Shown in pieces: positions 42,060 through 51,584 of a DNA stretch of 64,000 nucleotides (position 1 is its first letter; each line of letters opens with the position of its first letter). The DNA is from Roseateles sp. SL47. GTDB lineage: Bacteria > Pseudomonadota > Gammaproteobacteria > Burkholderiales > Burkholderiaceae_C. The position numbers were made by a program, and so were the translations under genes. Location: the NCBI RefSeq assembly GCF_026625885.1, contig NZ_CP113068.1:5456001-5520000 (forward strand). The letters are read 5' to 3'. A model generated the notes under the pieces. It made no database searches and was not told the DNA's origin. It saw nothing but the letters and a program-made list of their open reading frames with translations.

Positions 42060-43490
42060 ATGGCCACCATCACCTCCACCGGCCTCGGAAGCGGGCTGCA
42101 AGTCGAGGACATCGTCGCCAAGCTGGTGGCGGTCGAGAAACAGCCAATCACCGACCTCCAGACCCGGACCGACACGCTCAAGACGCAGATTTCCGCCTAC
42201 GGCAAGATCCAGAGCGCCTTCAGCTCGATGCGGGATGCCGCCGGCAAATTGACCACGCCGGCCACCTGGGCAGCCCTGACCGCCACGTCGTCGGACACGT
42301 CCATGGCCACCGTCACGGCCGGTTCCGGCAGCGGCGCGGGCAGCTACGCCGTGTCGGTGACCCAGTTGGCGGCGGCCCAGAGCCTGGCCAGTACCTCCAT
42401 GTCCAGCACGGCGACGGTCGGTGCCGGCACGCTGACCTTCGAGCTGGGCCAGTGGGGGGATGCCGCCCAGACTTCGTTCACCAGCAAAAGCGGCACGTCG
42501 GCCGTCAGCGTCACCATCAGCGCCACGGACACCCTGGCGAATGTGCGGGACAAGATCAATGCGTCCGGCGCTGGTGTGCTGGCGTCCGTGGTGACGGATG
42601 CCACCGGCAGCCGGCTGGTCATTCGCTCGGCCTCCACCGGTGAGGCCAACGGGTTTCGCATCACCGCCACCGATGCCGACGGCAACAACAGCGACGCCTC
42701 CGGCCTTTCTGCGCTGGCCTATGACCCGACCGCCGGCATCAAGTCCCTGACGCAGAACGCCGCTGCGGCTGATGCCAAGCTGACCATCAACAACCTGGAC
42801 ATCGTCTCCTCCACCAACGTGATCGAGAACGCCGTGGACGGGCTGAGCATCAACGTGCTCAAGAAGGGCGACCTCACCGTCACCGTCGGCCAGGACAAGG
42901 ACAGCGTCAAGAAGGCCATTACCGATTTCGTGACGTCGTACAACAGCCTGATGACCATGCTGCGCGAGAACACGAAATATGACGACACCAACAAGGTGGC
43001 TGGCACGCTGCAGGGCGACAGCACGGCGGTCAACCTGCAGGCTCAGTTGCGCAACATCACTTCCGGTGGCAGCACCCTGGGCGGCGCCTATGCGCGCCTG
43101 TCGGACCTGGGGCTGAACATCGGCACGGCCGGCACCATCACGGTGGACGACAGCAAGCTGAGCAGCGCCCTGGGCCACATCAGCGACCTGAAACAGCTCT
43201 TCATGGGTACCGACAGCACCAATGCCGCGAACAACGGCATTGCCACCCGCTGGCGCGCCCTGGCCGACCAGGTCACCGGCATGGACGGCAGCATCACCAC
43301 CCGGACCTCCGGCCTGCAATCACGCGTCACCGCCAACAACAAGCGCGCCGACGAGCTGAACGATCGGGCGGCCAACTACGAAAAGCGCATCCGTGCCCAA
43401 TACACGGCGCTGGACACTCAAATGGCCAAGCTCAACGACATGTCCAGCTATGTGAGCAAGATCACCAGCATGCTGGACAGCGGCAGCTGA
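42060..43490 (+). CDS. fliD: Flagellar filament cap protein FliD
   Basis: A 476-aa protein with FliD N-terminal (TSTGLGSGLQVEDIVAKLV, KQPITDLQTR) and C-terminal (LGLNIGTAGTITVDDSKL, YTALDTQMAKLNDMSSYVS) domains. It forms the cap that folds exported flagellin at the filament tip. A FliA-type promoter precedes it and a clear intrinsic terminator follows. Confidence 0.97.
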   Translation: MATITSTGLGSGLQVEDIVAKLVAVEKQPITDLQTRTDTLKTQISAYGKIQSAFSSMRDAAGKLTTPATWAALTATSSDTSMATVTAGSGSGAGSYAVSVTQLAAAQSLASTSMSSTATVGAGTLTFELGQWGDAAQTSFTSKSGTSAVSVTISATDTLANVRDKINASGAGVLASVVTDATGSRLVIRSASTGEANGFRITATDADGNNSDASGLSALAYDPTAGIKSLTQNAAAADAKLTINNLDIVSSTNVIENAVDGLSINVLKKGDLTVTVGQDKDSVKKAITDFVTSYNSLMTMLRENTKYDDTNKVAGTLQGDSTAVNLQAQLRNITSGGSTLGGAYARLSDLGLNIGTAGTITVDDSKLSSALGHISDLKQLFMGTDSTNAANNGIATRWRALADQVTGMDGSITTRTSGLQSRVTANNKRADELNDRAANYEKRIRAQYTALDTQMAKLNDMSSYVSKITSMLDSGS

Positions 43491-43572
43491 GCGAAGAAAA
43501 AAACCGGTCTTCCTCTCTGAAAACCGGCCCCGGAACGCCCCCTTTCTCCGGCGCTTTGAAAAGAGCACCCCC

Positions 43573-43600
43573 AAGCCTCCTCACGGAGGCTTTTGTTTTT
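43573..43600 (+). terminator. Rho-independent terminator after fliD
   Basis: AAGCCTCC (43573-43580), loop TCAC, GGAGGCTT (43585-43592), then TTGTTTTT. It is the only textbook stem-plus-T-tract terminator noticed in the window. Confidence 0.9.
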
Positions 43601-43645
43601 GTGAAATATCGCAAAATTCCTTCATGAATCAGCGCGAGGGTCGGC

Positions 43646-43672
43646 TCAAGTTAGCCGCGTGAGAGCCGAAAA
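43646..43672 (+). promoter_or_regulatory. Sigma-28-like promoter for fliS-fliT
   Basis: TCAAGTTA, 11 bases, GCCGAAAA, 35 bp upstream of fliS. Together with the fliD terminator it makes fliST a separate transcription unit. Confidence 0.6.
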
Positions 43673-43707
43673 CTAAAACAAGTACTACGACAACCCCGCA
43701 GCACACC

Positions 43708-44142
43708 ATGTACGGAAACTCTTCTCCCTTTGCTTCCCACGGCCAGCGCGCGAGCAACATGTACAACCGCGTCGGCGTGGAAACCGATGTGCTGCAAGCC
43801 TCCCCGCACCGCCTGGTGCAACTGCTGCTGGATGGCGCCCACGACGCCATGACGCAGAGCCTGGGAGCGATTCGTGCCGGGAATGTGGAAGCCAAGGGCC
43901 GTGCGCTGAGCAAGGCCGTCCGCATCCTGGACGAAGGCCTGAAAGCTGCGCTGAACCCCGCCGCCGGCACCCTGGCGCTGGACCTGCGCGACCTTTATGC
44001 CTACATGAGCATGCGCCTGACCTACGCCAACCTGCACAGCGACATCGTCGCCGTGGAAGAGTGCCAACGTCTGATGCAACCGATCCGCGAAGCCTGGGCC
44101 ACGATTGCCCCGGCCTCGACCGAACAACGCGTCGCCGCCTGA
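43708..44142 (+). CDS. fliS: Flagellin export chaperone FliS
   Basis: A 144-aa helical protein with the FliS pattern YNRVGVETDVLQASPHRLVQLLLDGAHD (given in part as ASPHRLVQLLLDGA) and LAYMSMRLTYANLHSD-like helices. It binds the C-terminus of flagellin to prevent premature assembly and bring it to the export gate. Confidence 0.96.
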   Translation: MYGNSSPFASHGQRASNMYNRVGVETDVLQASPHRLVQLLLDGAHDAMTQSLGAIRAGNVEAKGRALSKAVRILDEGLKAALNPAAGTLALDLRDLYAYMSMRLTYANLHSDIVAVEECQRLMQPIREAWATIAPASTEQRVAA

Positions 44143-44183
44143 GGGACGGCCTTCATCACGGCCCCATCGCCCCGAGCAGTACC

Positions 44184-44549
44184 ATGAGCAAGACTTCCGC
44201 CGCCAAGACGCAGACCGCCGCCCCGGCAGCAACCGCCCCGACGACGACCATGAACACTCATCTCCTGAGCTACTACGAAGCCATCGAACAGGCCAGCGCG
44301 GACATGCTGAACGCAGCCCGCACTGGTAACTGGGATGAGGTGGTCAAGCTGGAAGGCGCCTGTGTGCTGCTGATTTCGCAGCTCAAGCATGCCGCCACGC
44401 AGCAGCAACTGGGAGCTGAAGAGAGCCAGCTCAAGAGCCGCATCATGCAGCGCATCCTGTTGAACGACGCCGAGATCCGCCATCTGGCTGAACCCTGGCT
44501 GGACGACCTGGACCAGCTGATGAAGGGCAAATCCAAGACGGTGCATTAA
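44184..44549 (+). CDS. fliT: Flagellar chaperone FliT
   Basis: A 121-aa protein. A Thr/Ala-rich N-terminal stretch precedes a FliT-like helical bundle (LLSYYEAIEQASADMLNAA, DEVVKLEGACVLLISQLK, ILLNDAEIRHLAEPWLDDL). It serves as chaperone for FliD and in enterics also inhibits FlhDC. ATG 44184 is chosen because it clears fliS; its ribosome binding site is weak. Confidence 0.88.
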   Translation: MSKTSAAKTQTAAPAATAPTTTMNTHLLSYYEAIEQASADMLNAARTGNWDEVVKLEGACVLLISQLKHAATQQQLGAEESQLKSRIMQRILLNDAEIRHLAEPWLDDLDQLMKGKSKTVH

Positions 44550-44632
44550 AGCGCCCCGGGGCGACGCCGCCGATCCGAGCGCGGCTGCCCCAAGAGTCGT
44601 ACGCTCCCTGCGATCTCCCTGAGCATGCTGCC

Positions 44633-45412
44633 TTGAACGACCGTTCCACCGCCCCGCCCCCGCCGGCCCCCACCCATGCGTCGGACGCCGCTGCGGCGGA
44701 CTTCCGGCTCGACGCGCCTGGCGAAATCATGAGCTGGTTGCGGGAGCTGCTGCAGGCCCAGGCCCGTGTGCAGTTGAGCACCCCCGAAGGCGGGCTGTTC
44801 CACACCGTGCTCCTGGCCCTGGACATGCCACACGGCATGCTGAGCGTGGAGTCCCCGGCGGCCCCCGCCTCGACGGCCGACATTCTGGCCAGCAACGAAG
44901 TCACGGCCACGGCCTACCTCGACCGGATCAAACTTGAATTCGAGCTGCCAGGCCTGGTGGCTGTTCGCGGTGCCGGCGCCGAAGTGCTGCGCGCGCCGCT
45001 CCCCACCACGCTCTACCGTTTCCAGCGCCGCCAGGCTTACCGGGTGCAATCCCACGGCCAGCTGTTTCCGGCCTTGCGACTGGCCTCCCCGGAAGGACTG
45101 CGCATCCGTGTGGTGAATGTCAGCGGCGGCGGCCTGGCGCTTCAGTGGCCTGCGGCCACGCCGCCGGGCATGCCAACCGCCATGCCCGCGCCGCCTGCCG
45201 CCGGACAGGAGCTGTCCGGCACACTGGAGCTGGAGCGGGAAGTCAGTTTTGCGGCGCTGCTGCGTGTGCAACATGTCACACCGGGTGAAGGCGAGACACC
45301 CCACGCGCTCGGCTGCGCGTTTGTGTCGCTGGCGCCTTCCGCCGCGCGGGCCCTGCAACTGTTCATCGACCAGGCCCAGAAGCGCGAACGCATGATGAAG
45401 CGCCCCGGCTGA
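44633..45412 (+). CDS. c-di-GMP-binding flagellar brake protein, PilZ domain (YcgR-like)
   Basis: A 259-aa protein. The YcgR N-terminal domain is followed by a PilZ domain with the c-di-GMP motifs RRQAYR and NVSGGG. Such proteins bind the motor or stator when c-di-GMP is high and slow swimming. No early ATG exists in frame; TTG 44633 is the likely start. It lies 83 bp after fliT. It links the c-di-GMP enzymes at 4.5-8.6 kb to motility, by inference. Confidence 0.85.
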   Translation: MNDRSTAPPPPAPTHASDAAAADFRLDAPGEIMSWLRELLQAQARVQLSTPEGGLFHTVLLALDMPHGMLSVESPAAPASTADILASNEVTATAYLDRIKLEFELPGLVAVRGAGAEVLRAPLPTTLYRFQRRQAYRVQSHGQLFPALRLASPEGLRIRVVNVSGGGLALQWPAATPPGMPTAMPAPPAAGQELSGTLELEREVSFAALLRVQHVTPGEGETPHALGCAFVSLAPSAARALQLFIDQAQKRERMMKRPG

Positions 45413-45423
45413 CGCCGGCCCAC

Positions 45424-45741
45424 TTACACCTGCATGTTCATGATCTCGGAATACGCCGAGACCAGACGATTGCGCACCTGCAAGGTGGCCTGGAAGCCGA
45501 TTTGTGCTTTCTGCATCGCCACCATCGTCTCTTCCAGACTGACGGTGGGATTGTCCAGCTGAACCTCGCGCTGGAGGCGTGAGGCCTCATTCTGCTGCGC
45601 GCTCACCGACTTCAATGCCGAACTCATCGCATCGGCGAAGCTCGCACCCGACGCGGGTTTGGACACCGGCTGCCCCTGAGGGGTCAGTCCGGCGCGGGCC
45701 ACCGCGTTGGCGAAATTGAAGGGTTGAAGTTTCAGGTCCAC
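45424..45741 (-). CDS. fliE: Flagellar basal-body protein FliE
   Basis: 105 aa from GTG 45741 (DLKLQPFNFANAVARAG), which matches usual FliE length. Family motifs include SFADAMSSALKSVSAQQNEA and VSLEETMVAMQKAQIGFQA, and the C-terminus is SAYSEIMNMQV. It connects the MS ring to the rod. The gene is divergent from fliF, with a 166-bp shared control region. Longer ATG starts in frame give an unlikely N-terminus. Confidence 0.94.
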   Translation of the reverse strand: MDLKLQPFNFANAVARAGLTPQGQPVSKPASGASFADAMSSALKSVSAQQNEASRLQREVQLDNPTVSLEETMVAMQKAQIGFQATLQVRNRLVSAYSEIMNMQV

Positions 45742-45907
45742 GGCACAGACTGTAGTGAAACAGTGGGCCGCACAAGATGGAAACAAGGGGGGCTTCTTCG
45801 GCCTGTTTCCGGCATTCTTGAGAGTCGTCTTGACCATAATTTCGACTGCGGCCTGGCATGTTCCGGGCGCCGACTCGCCAGACCAACCCACCGCCCCCTA
45901 CCGCCCC

Positions 45908-47614
45908 ATGGACAACGCCCTGAGCAGCCCCGCCGCCGGACTCCCCGAGGTGAAGCCCGATGCACCGATGAGCTTCCCGGCCCGCCTGGCCGCCATGCCG
46001 GCCAAGAGCAAGATGATGCTGGGCGCGGGTGTGGCCGCCCTGCTGGCGGTGATCGTGGCCATGACCATGATGACCAGCCGGGGCGACTACCGCCCACTGT
46101 TCTCCGGCCTGTCGGACAAGGACGGCGGCGCCGTGATCGCCCAACTGGCGCAGATGAATGTCCCCTACCGCAATGAGCCGGGCGGCACCATCATGGTTCC
46201 GGCCAGCCAGGTCTATGACCTGCGCATGAAGCTGGCGTCCCAAGGTCTGCCCAAAGGCGGCATTGTCGGCTTCGAGCTGATGGACAAGCAGTCGATTGGC
46301 CAGACCCAGTTCAATGAACGCCTGAATTTCCAGCGCGGCCTGGAGGGTGAACTCACCCGCACCATCACCGCCATGGCGGATGTGGCCGATGCCCGCGTGC
46401 ATCTGGCCATGCCACAACAGAACGGCTTCTTCCGCGAGCAGCAAAAGCCCAGCGCGTCGGTGATGCTCACCCTGCGCGGCGGCCGCACGCTGGACCGCAA
46501 CCAGATTGCCGGCATCGTGCACCTGGTGTCGTCCTCGGTGCCCGAACTCAATCCCAAGGCCGTCAGCGTCCTGGACAGCACCGGCACCCTGCTGTCCAAC
46601 AACACTGACAACAACGGCACCGGGCTGGACAGCCAGCAGCTGCTGTACAAGCAGCAGCTCGAGAACAACCTGAACAAGCGCATTGCCGAGCTGCTGGAGC
46701 CGGTGGTAGGCCGCGACAACCTGCGCTCCACCGTCACCGCCGATGTGGACTTCAATCAGGTGGAATCGACGGCCGAAGAGTTCAAGCCGAACCAGGGCCC
46801 GAACACCCAAAGCTCGGTGCGCCGCATGAATTCCGAAGAGCAGACCGGCAGCACGCCCGCCGTGCCCACCGGTGTGCCGGGTGCCACCACCAATCAGGTG
46901 CCGCCGCAGGCTGCCGCCCCGATCAACGGCCAGGCCCAGCAGCTGCAACCCGCCGGCACCACCGGAGGCAGCCAGAACGTCCGTCGTGTCAATGGCACCG
47001 AATTCGAAGTGGACCGTACGGTGCGCGTCACCCGCAATGCCATCGGCCAGGTGCGCCGGCTGAATGCGGCGGTGGTCGTCAACCAGAAGACGGTGACCGA
47101 TGCCAAGGGCAAGACCACCAGCCAGCCGCTGTCCGCCGAAGAACTGCAAAAGCTGGACGGCCTGGTGAAGGAAGCCCTGGGCTTTTCGCAGGACCGTGGC
47201 GACTCGGTGAAGGTCATCAGCGCCCAGTTTGTGACCGACAAGACCGAGCCGGCCGACCTGCCGCTGTGGCGCCAGCCCTGGCTGCGTGATGTGGCCCGTG
47301 ATGCCGCCATCCCCGCGGCCCTGGTGCTGGTGGCCCTGATTGCGGTGTTTGGTCTGGTGCGGCCGGCCCTGAAGGCGGCCTTCCCGCCCCCGCCGGTCAA
47401 GGAAGACAATGCAGCTGCGGCCGATCTCAATGTGGTCGAGGACGAACCACTGGCCCTGACGGCCGGCCCGGGCGGCCTGCCGGCCCTGGAAGCCCCCATC
47501 TCCAACGACAAGCTCGAGCGGGCGCGTATGCTGGCGAAGGAAAATCCGGTGGCCGTGGCCAACATCATGCGTGCCTGGGTGAACGGCGAGGAGCTGGAAA
47601 CAGCCAAGCGCTGA
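45908..47614 (+). CDS. fliF: MS-ring protein FliF
   Basis: A 568-aa protein with two transmembrane helices (MMLGAGVAALLAVIVAMTMM near the N-terminus; IPAALVLVALIAVFGLVRP near residue 455). The periplasmic ring-building domain contains LFSGLSDKDGGAVIAQL and LAMPQQNGFFREQQKPSASV. The cytoplasmic C-terminus (ARMLAKENPVAVANIMRAWV) binds FliG. ATG 45908 is chosen from family length; the frame is open further upstream. First gene of the rightward fliF-R block. Confidence 0.97.
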   Translation: MDNALSSPAAGLPEVKPDAPMSFPARLAAMPAKSKMMLGAGVAALLAVIVAMTMMTSRGDYRPLFSGLSDKDGGAVIAQLAQMNVPYRNEPGGTIMVPASQVYDLRMKLASQGLPKGGIVGFELMDKQSIGQTQFNERLNFQRGLEGELTRTITAMADVADARVHLAMPQQNGFFREQQKPSASVMLTLRGGRTLDRNQIAGIVHLVSSSVPELNPKAVSVLDSTGTLLSNNTDNNGTGLDSQQLLYKQQLENNLNKRIAELLEPVVGRDNLRSTVTADVDFNQVESTAEEFKPNQGPNTQSSVRRMNSEEQTGSTPAVPTGVPGATTNQVPPQAAAPINGQAQQLQPAGTTGGSQNVRRVNGTEFEVDRTVRVTRNAIGQVRRLNAAVVVNQKTVTDAKGKTTSQPLSAEELQKLDGLVKEALGFSQDRGDSVKVISAQFVTDKTEPADLPLWRQPWLRDVARDAAIPAALVLVALIAVFGLVRPALKAAFPPPPVKEDNAAAADLNVVEDEPLALTAGPGGLPALEAPISNDKLERARMLAKENPVAVANIMRAWVNGEELETAKR

Positions 47615-47659
47615 TCCGGCAGATCCCCCAGACTCAACAGGACCGAAGCGAGACCCGAC

Positions 47660-48655
47660 ATGGACGACAAAGGCGTAGAAGACGCAGCCATCCTGCTCAT
47701 GTCCCTGGGCGAGGAAGAAGCCTCCGAGGTCTTCAAGCATCTGGCTCCCAAGGAAGTGCAGAAGCTGGGCGAAACCATCGCCAAGATGAAGGTGGTGCCG
47801 CGCAACCGCGTCGAAGCGGTGCTGGACAAGTTCGACAAGGTGGCGGAAACACAAAGCACGCTGGTGTCCGACACCGACGAATACGTGCGCGCCGTGCTGC
47901 GCAAGGCGCTGGGCGAGGACAAGGCCAACCTGCTGCTGGACCGGATCCTGCAAGGCTCCGACGTGTCGTCGATCGAAAGCCTGAAGTGGATGGACCCGGG
48001 CTCGGTGGCCGAGCTGTTGCGCAATGAACACCCGCAGATCGTCGCGGCCATCCTGTCGCATCTGGACTTCGACCAGAGCAGCTCGGTGCTGCGCGTCTTC
48101 ACCGAACGGCAGCGCAATGAAGTGCTGATCCGCATCGCCACCCTGGACGGCATTCAGCCGATGGCGCTGAAGGACCTCAATGAAGTCATGGGCCAGATTC
48201 TGGCCGGTGGCGAGCGCATGAAGAAGTCCAACCTCGGCGGCGTGAAGACGGCGGCGGAAATCATCAACATGATGGGCTCCAGCGTGGAAGCCTCGGTGCT
48301 GGATTACATCCGCGAAGCCGACTCCGACCTGGCCCAGAAGATCATGGACAACATGTTCACCTTCGACGATCTGGACAAGATCGACGACCGTGGCATCCAG
48401 GCCGTGCTCAAGGAAGTGCAGTCCGAATCCCTCATCGTGGCCCTCAAGGGCGCCGGGCCGGAACTGCGGGAGAAGATCTTCCGCAACATGTCCAGCCGTG
48501 CGGCCGAAACCCTGCGCGAGGACCTGGAGTCGCGCGGCCCGGTCCGCCTGTCGGAGGTGGAAGCCGAGCAGAAGGAAATTCTGAAGGTGGTGCGCCGCCT
48601 GGTGGACGAAGGACAAATCGTGCTGGCCGGCGGCGGCGACGACCAATTCCTGTAA
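47660..48655 (+). CDS. fliG: Motor switch protein FliG
   Basis: A 331-aa protein with all three FliG domains: N-terminal (DAAILLMSLGEEEASEVFKH), middle (EHPQIVAAILSHLDFDQSS) and C-terminal torque domain (LIVALKGAGPELREKIFRNM). It couples FliF to FliM and carries the charged residues facing MotA. The start lies 45 bp after fliF. Confidence 0.98.
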   Translation: MDDKGVEDAAILLMSLGEEEASEVFKHLAPKEVQKLGETIAKMKVVPRNRVEAVLDKFDKVAETQSTLVSDTDEYVRAVLRKALGEDKANLLLDRILQGSDVSSIESLKWMDPGSVAELLRNEHPQIVAAILSHLDFDQSSSVLRVFTERQRNEVLIRIATLDGIQPMALKDLNEVMGQILAGGERMKKSNLGGVKTAAEIINMMGSSVEASVLDYIREADSDLAQKIMDNMFTFDDLDKIDDRGIQAVLKEVQSESLIVALKGAGPELREKIFRNMSSRAAETLREDLESRGPVRLSEVEAEQKEILKVVRRLVDEGQIVLAGGGDDQFL

Positions 48656-48691
48656 TAGTCTGCACTGTCGCAGTCAGGACGCTTCACACCG

Positions 48692-49630
48692 ATGGTCACC
48701 CGCCCGCCCCGCCAAGTGCCGCCGCCCACCCGCCCCGAGGGCGATTCGCCGCGTGGCACCAGCTACAGCCGCATCATTCCGCGCGAGGAGCTGTCGGGCT
48801 TTGCCGCCTGGAATCCCGGCTCCCTGGATGGGGGCCAGGCGCCGCGCCGCTCCCCCGTGAGTGCCCCACCACCGGTGGAGCCGCCCGCACCGCCACCGCC
48901 GCCCCAGCCCAGCATCGATGAGTTGCTGCATGCCGCACGGCAGTCGGGTTATCAGGACGGTTACCGCGACGGCATGGCCGCACTGGATGCCTTCAAACAG
49001 AGTTTTGCCAAGCAGATCAGCGCCCAGGTGGGCGCCCTGGTGACCAGCTTTGATGCCGATTTGCAATCGGTGGAGCGGGAGATGGCAGAAGCCTTGGCCC
49101 GCACAGCGGTGGAGTTGGCGCGGCAGGTGGTGCGGTCCGAACTGAGCACCCAGCCCGAGCTGATTGCCAAGGTGGCCCACGATGCGGTGGAGGCGCTGCT
49201 CATCAACGCGCGCCATGTGCGAATGCGGGTGCATCCGGATGATCTGCCGCTGGTGCTGGACGGGGCCGGTGAAGAACTGCGCGCCCGTGAAACCCAGGTC
49301 ATACCCGACCCCAGCATCGCCCGTGGCGGCTGCAAGGTCGATGCCGACATCTGCAGTGTGGACGCCACCCTGCCGGCGCGATGGCAGGCGGCCGTGTCCA
49401 CGCTGGGTCAGGCCTCGGTCTGGGAAGATCGCCGCAGTGCGGCAGAGCAGGCATCTCCCCGGCCCTGGCAGCCGGACGCGGCCAGGGAAGCGCCGCGGGA
49501 CTTCCAACGCGAGGCCACACGCCCCTCCGCCCAGGACCCCACCCCCCAGGAACCGGATCGCTTAGAGCCTGAACGCTTTGAGTCCAGCCGTTTCGACCAC
49601 AGCCGCTTCGGCGACGACACACCGGCCTGA
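48692..49630 (+). CDS. fliH: Flagellar export stator protein FliH
   Basis: A 312-aa protein. The Pro-rich N-terminal region contains the early SYSRIIPREELSGFAAW segment. Family-typical helices follow (YQDGYRDGMAALDAFKQSF; MAEALARTAVELARQVVRSE) with the C-terminal FliI-binding domain. The C-terminal ~75 residues form an unusual Arg/Pro/Glu-rich tail with RFESSRFDHSRFGDD-type repeats, extending it beyond the ~235 aa common in the family. Confidence 0.93.
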   Translation: MVTRPPRQVPPPTRPEGDSPRGTSYSRIIPREELSGFAAWNPGSLDGGQAPRRSPVSAPPPVEPPAPPPPPQPSIDELLHAARQSGYQDGYRDGMAALDAFKQSFAKQISAQVGALVTSFDADLQSVEREMAEALARTAVELARQVVRSELSTQPELIAKVAHDAVEALLINARHVRMRVHPDDLPLVLDGAGEELRARETQVIPDPSIARGGCKVDADICSVDATLPARWQAAVSTLGQASVWEDRRSAAEQASPRPWQPDAAREAPRDFQREATRPSAQDPTPQEPDRLEPERFESSRFDHSRFGDDTPA

Positions 49631-49645
49631 CGCCGGTCCAGGCCC

Positions 49646-51070
49646 ATGAGCACCCGCACCGATCGCTGGCAGCAGTACTTCCGCGACCTGCAGAATTTTT
49701 CGAGCCATGCACCCACGCTGGAGCCACAGGGCAAGCTGGTGCGCGTGGCGGGCCTGGTGCTGGAAGCCACCGGCGTGAAAGTGCCGGTGGGCTCGGTGTG
49801 TGAGATCCACATGCCCTCCTCCGCCGCCCAGCCCCGGCGCGGACAGCGGCCGGTCCAGGCGGAGGTGGTCGGCTTCTCCGGCGACCGGGCCTACCTGATG
49901 CCGACCGACGAAATCCACGGCCTGGCCAGTGGCGCCATGGTGCTGCCGCGCCCGGCCGCATTGCATGGGCCGGTGCTCGGCGAAGAACGGCACCCCTGGC
50001 GCCGGGACGAGGACCGTGGCCTGCACCTGCCCATGGGCGACGGGCTGCTGGGCCGTGTGGTGGATCCGCAAGGCCATCCGCTGGACCGCAGCGGCCCGCT
50101 GCAGAACGTGCGTGATGAACCGATGGTGCGCCGCGCCATCAATGCCATGGACCGCGACCCGGTCCGGCGTCCGCTGGACACCGGCGTGCGCGCCATCAAT
50201 GCCCTGCTGACGGTGGGACGCGGCCAGCGGCTGGGCCTGTTTGCCGGCACCGGTGTCGGCAAATCGGTGCTGCTGGGCATGATGGCCCGCTACACCCAGG
50301 CCGACGTGATCGTGGTGGGCCTCATTGGTGAACGGGGCCGTGAAGTGAAGGAATTCATCGAGGACATCCTCGGTGAGCAGGGGCTGCGCCGCTCGGTGGT
50401 GGTGGCCGCGCCGGCTGACGCCCCCCCGCTGCTGCGCATGCAGGGCGCCAGTTACGCCACCGCGATTGCCGAGCATTTCCGCGACCGAGGCCAGCATGTG
50501 CTGCTGCTGATGGATTCGCTGACCCGCTACGCCATGGCCCAGCGCGAAATCGCCTTGGCCATTGGCGAACCGCCGGCCACCAAAGGCTATCCGCCTTCGT
50601 GTTTTGCCAAGCTTCCGCAATTGGTGGAGCGCAGCGGCAACGGTTTGGCGGGAGAAGGATCGATCACCGCCTTTTACACGGTGCTCTCCGAAGGGGATGA
50701 CCAGCAAGACCCCATTGCGGACGCGGCCCGAGGCATCTTGGATGGTCACATCGTACTAAGCCGGGAACTGGCCGAAAGTGGCCACTACCCTGCCATTGAC
50801 GTGGAAAAGTCCATTTCCCGGGTCATGACCGCCGTGGCGGACCGCCGACATGTTGAACTGGCCCGGCGATTTCGGCAATTGCTCGCGAAATACAACAAAG
50901 CGCGTGATCTTATTCAACTCGGCGCCTACCAACCGGGGCACGATCCGGAGCTGGACGCCGCCGTTCGCTTGCATGCCGACATGGTTCGATTGCTTCAACA
51001 AGACATGCATTCACCCGCTTCTTTAGCGGATTGCCTCTCTCAATTGGCGGCCACACTTAATTTCGCGTGA
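49646..51070 (+). CDS. fliI: Flagellar export ATPase FliI
   Basis: A 474-aa F1-beta-like ATPase with Walker [16 protein letters not shown], the conserved [16 protein letters not shown], Walker B region [18 protein letters not shown], and [20 protein letters not shown] (cited in part as [12 protein letters not shown]). It powers substrate entry into the export gate with FliH and FliJ. It starts 15 bp after fliH. Confidence 0.98.
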   Translation: MSTRTDRWQQYFRDLQNFSSHAPTLEPQGKLVRVAGLVLEATGVKVPVGSVCEIHMPSSAAQPRRGQRPVQAEVVGFSGDRAYLMPTDEIHGLASGAMVLPRPAALHGPVLGEERHPWRRDEDRGLHLPMGDGLLGRVVDPQGHPLDRSGPLQNVRDEPMVRRAINAMDRDPVRRPLDTGVRAINALLTVGRGQRLGLFAGTGVGKSVLLGMMARYTQADVIVVGLIGERGREVKEFIEDILGEQGLRRSVVVAAPADAPPLLRMQGASYATAIAEHFRDRGQHVLLLMDSLTRYAMAQREIALAIGEPPATKGYPPSCFAKLPQLVERSGNGLAGEGSITAFYTVLSEGDDQQDPIADAARGILDGHIVLSRELAESGHYPAIDVEKSISRVMTAVADRRHVELARRFRQLLAKYNKARDLIQLGAYQPGHDPELDAAVRLHADMVRLLQQDMHSPASLADCLSQLAATLNFA

Positions 51071-51102
51071 AAAACGTCGAAATCCGTGGACGAGGTATCC
51101 CA

Positions 51103-51573
51103 ATGAGTAGTTCCAATCTGCAGGCACTCACCGTGCTGCTGGAGCGCGCTGAAGCCGAGCGTGACGAAGCCCTTCGCTTCCTGCAAGACGCCGAACGGCG
51201 GGCGCAGGCGGCGCGGATGCAGCATGACCAGCTGCATCAATACCGCAACGACTACCAATCGCGCTGGAAACAGGAATTCGCCCAGCGGACGACGATCCAG
51301 ATCCTGGGTTGTTATCAGAACTTTGGGGGGCGGCTGGACCAGGCCATCGGCCAGCAGGCCGGTGCTGCCAACTTCGCGGATCAACGTCTGGACGCGGCTC
51401 GCAAGGTGTTGCAGGAGCGCGAGCTCCGCGTGGCATCGGTGCGCAAGCTGATTGAACGCCGCCGTGCCGAGGCCCTGCGCACCCAGTTGCGCCAGGAGCA
51501 GCGCACCACCGATGAGCAGGCCGCCCGTGCGGCCGCCCGGGGTGGCAATCCCTTGAACCGCCTGGTCGCCTGA
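51103..51573 (+). CDS. fliJ: Flagellar export protein FliJ
   Basis: A 156-aa coiled-coil protein (LTVLLERAEAERDEALRFLQ, ARKVLQERELRVASVRKLIE) matching FliJ. ATG 51103 has CGAGG upstream; GTG 51067, overlapping the fliI stop, is a less likely start. It links the FliI ring to FlhA. Confidence 0.92.
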   Translation: MSSSNLQALTVLLERAEAERDEALRFLQDAERRAQAARMQHDQLHQYRNDYQSRWKQEFAQRTTIQILGCYQNFGGRLDQAIGQQAGAANFADQRLDAARKVLQERELRVASVRKLIERRRAEALRTQLRQEQRTTDEQAARAAARGGNPLNRLVA

Positions 51574-51584
51574 GGTCTTCGTCC

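Noticed and set aside
45587..48646. Very long open frame (over 1000 codons) on the minus strand opposite fliF and fliG
   Set aside because: It is antisense to two certain genes. It is open only because high third-position GC removes stops, and its His/Gln/Gly-rich translation has no domain pattern.
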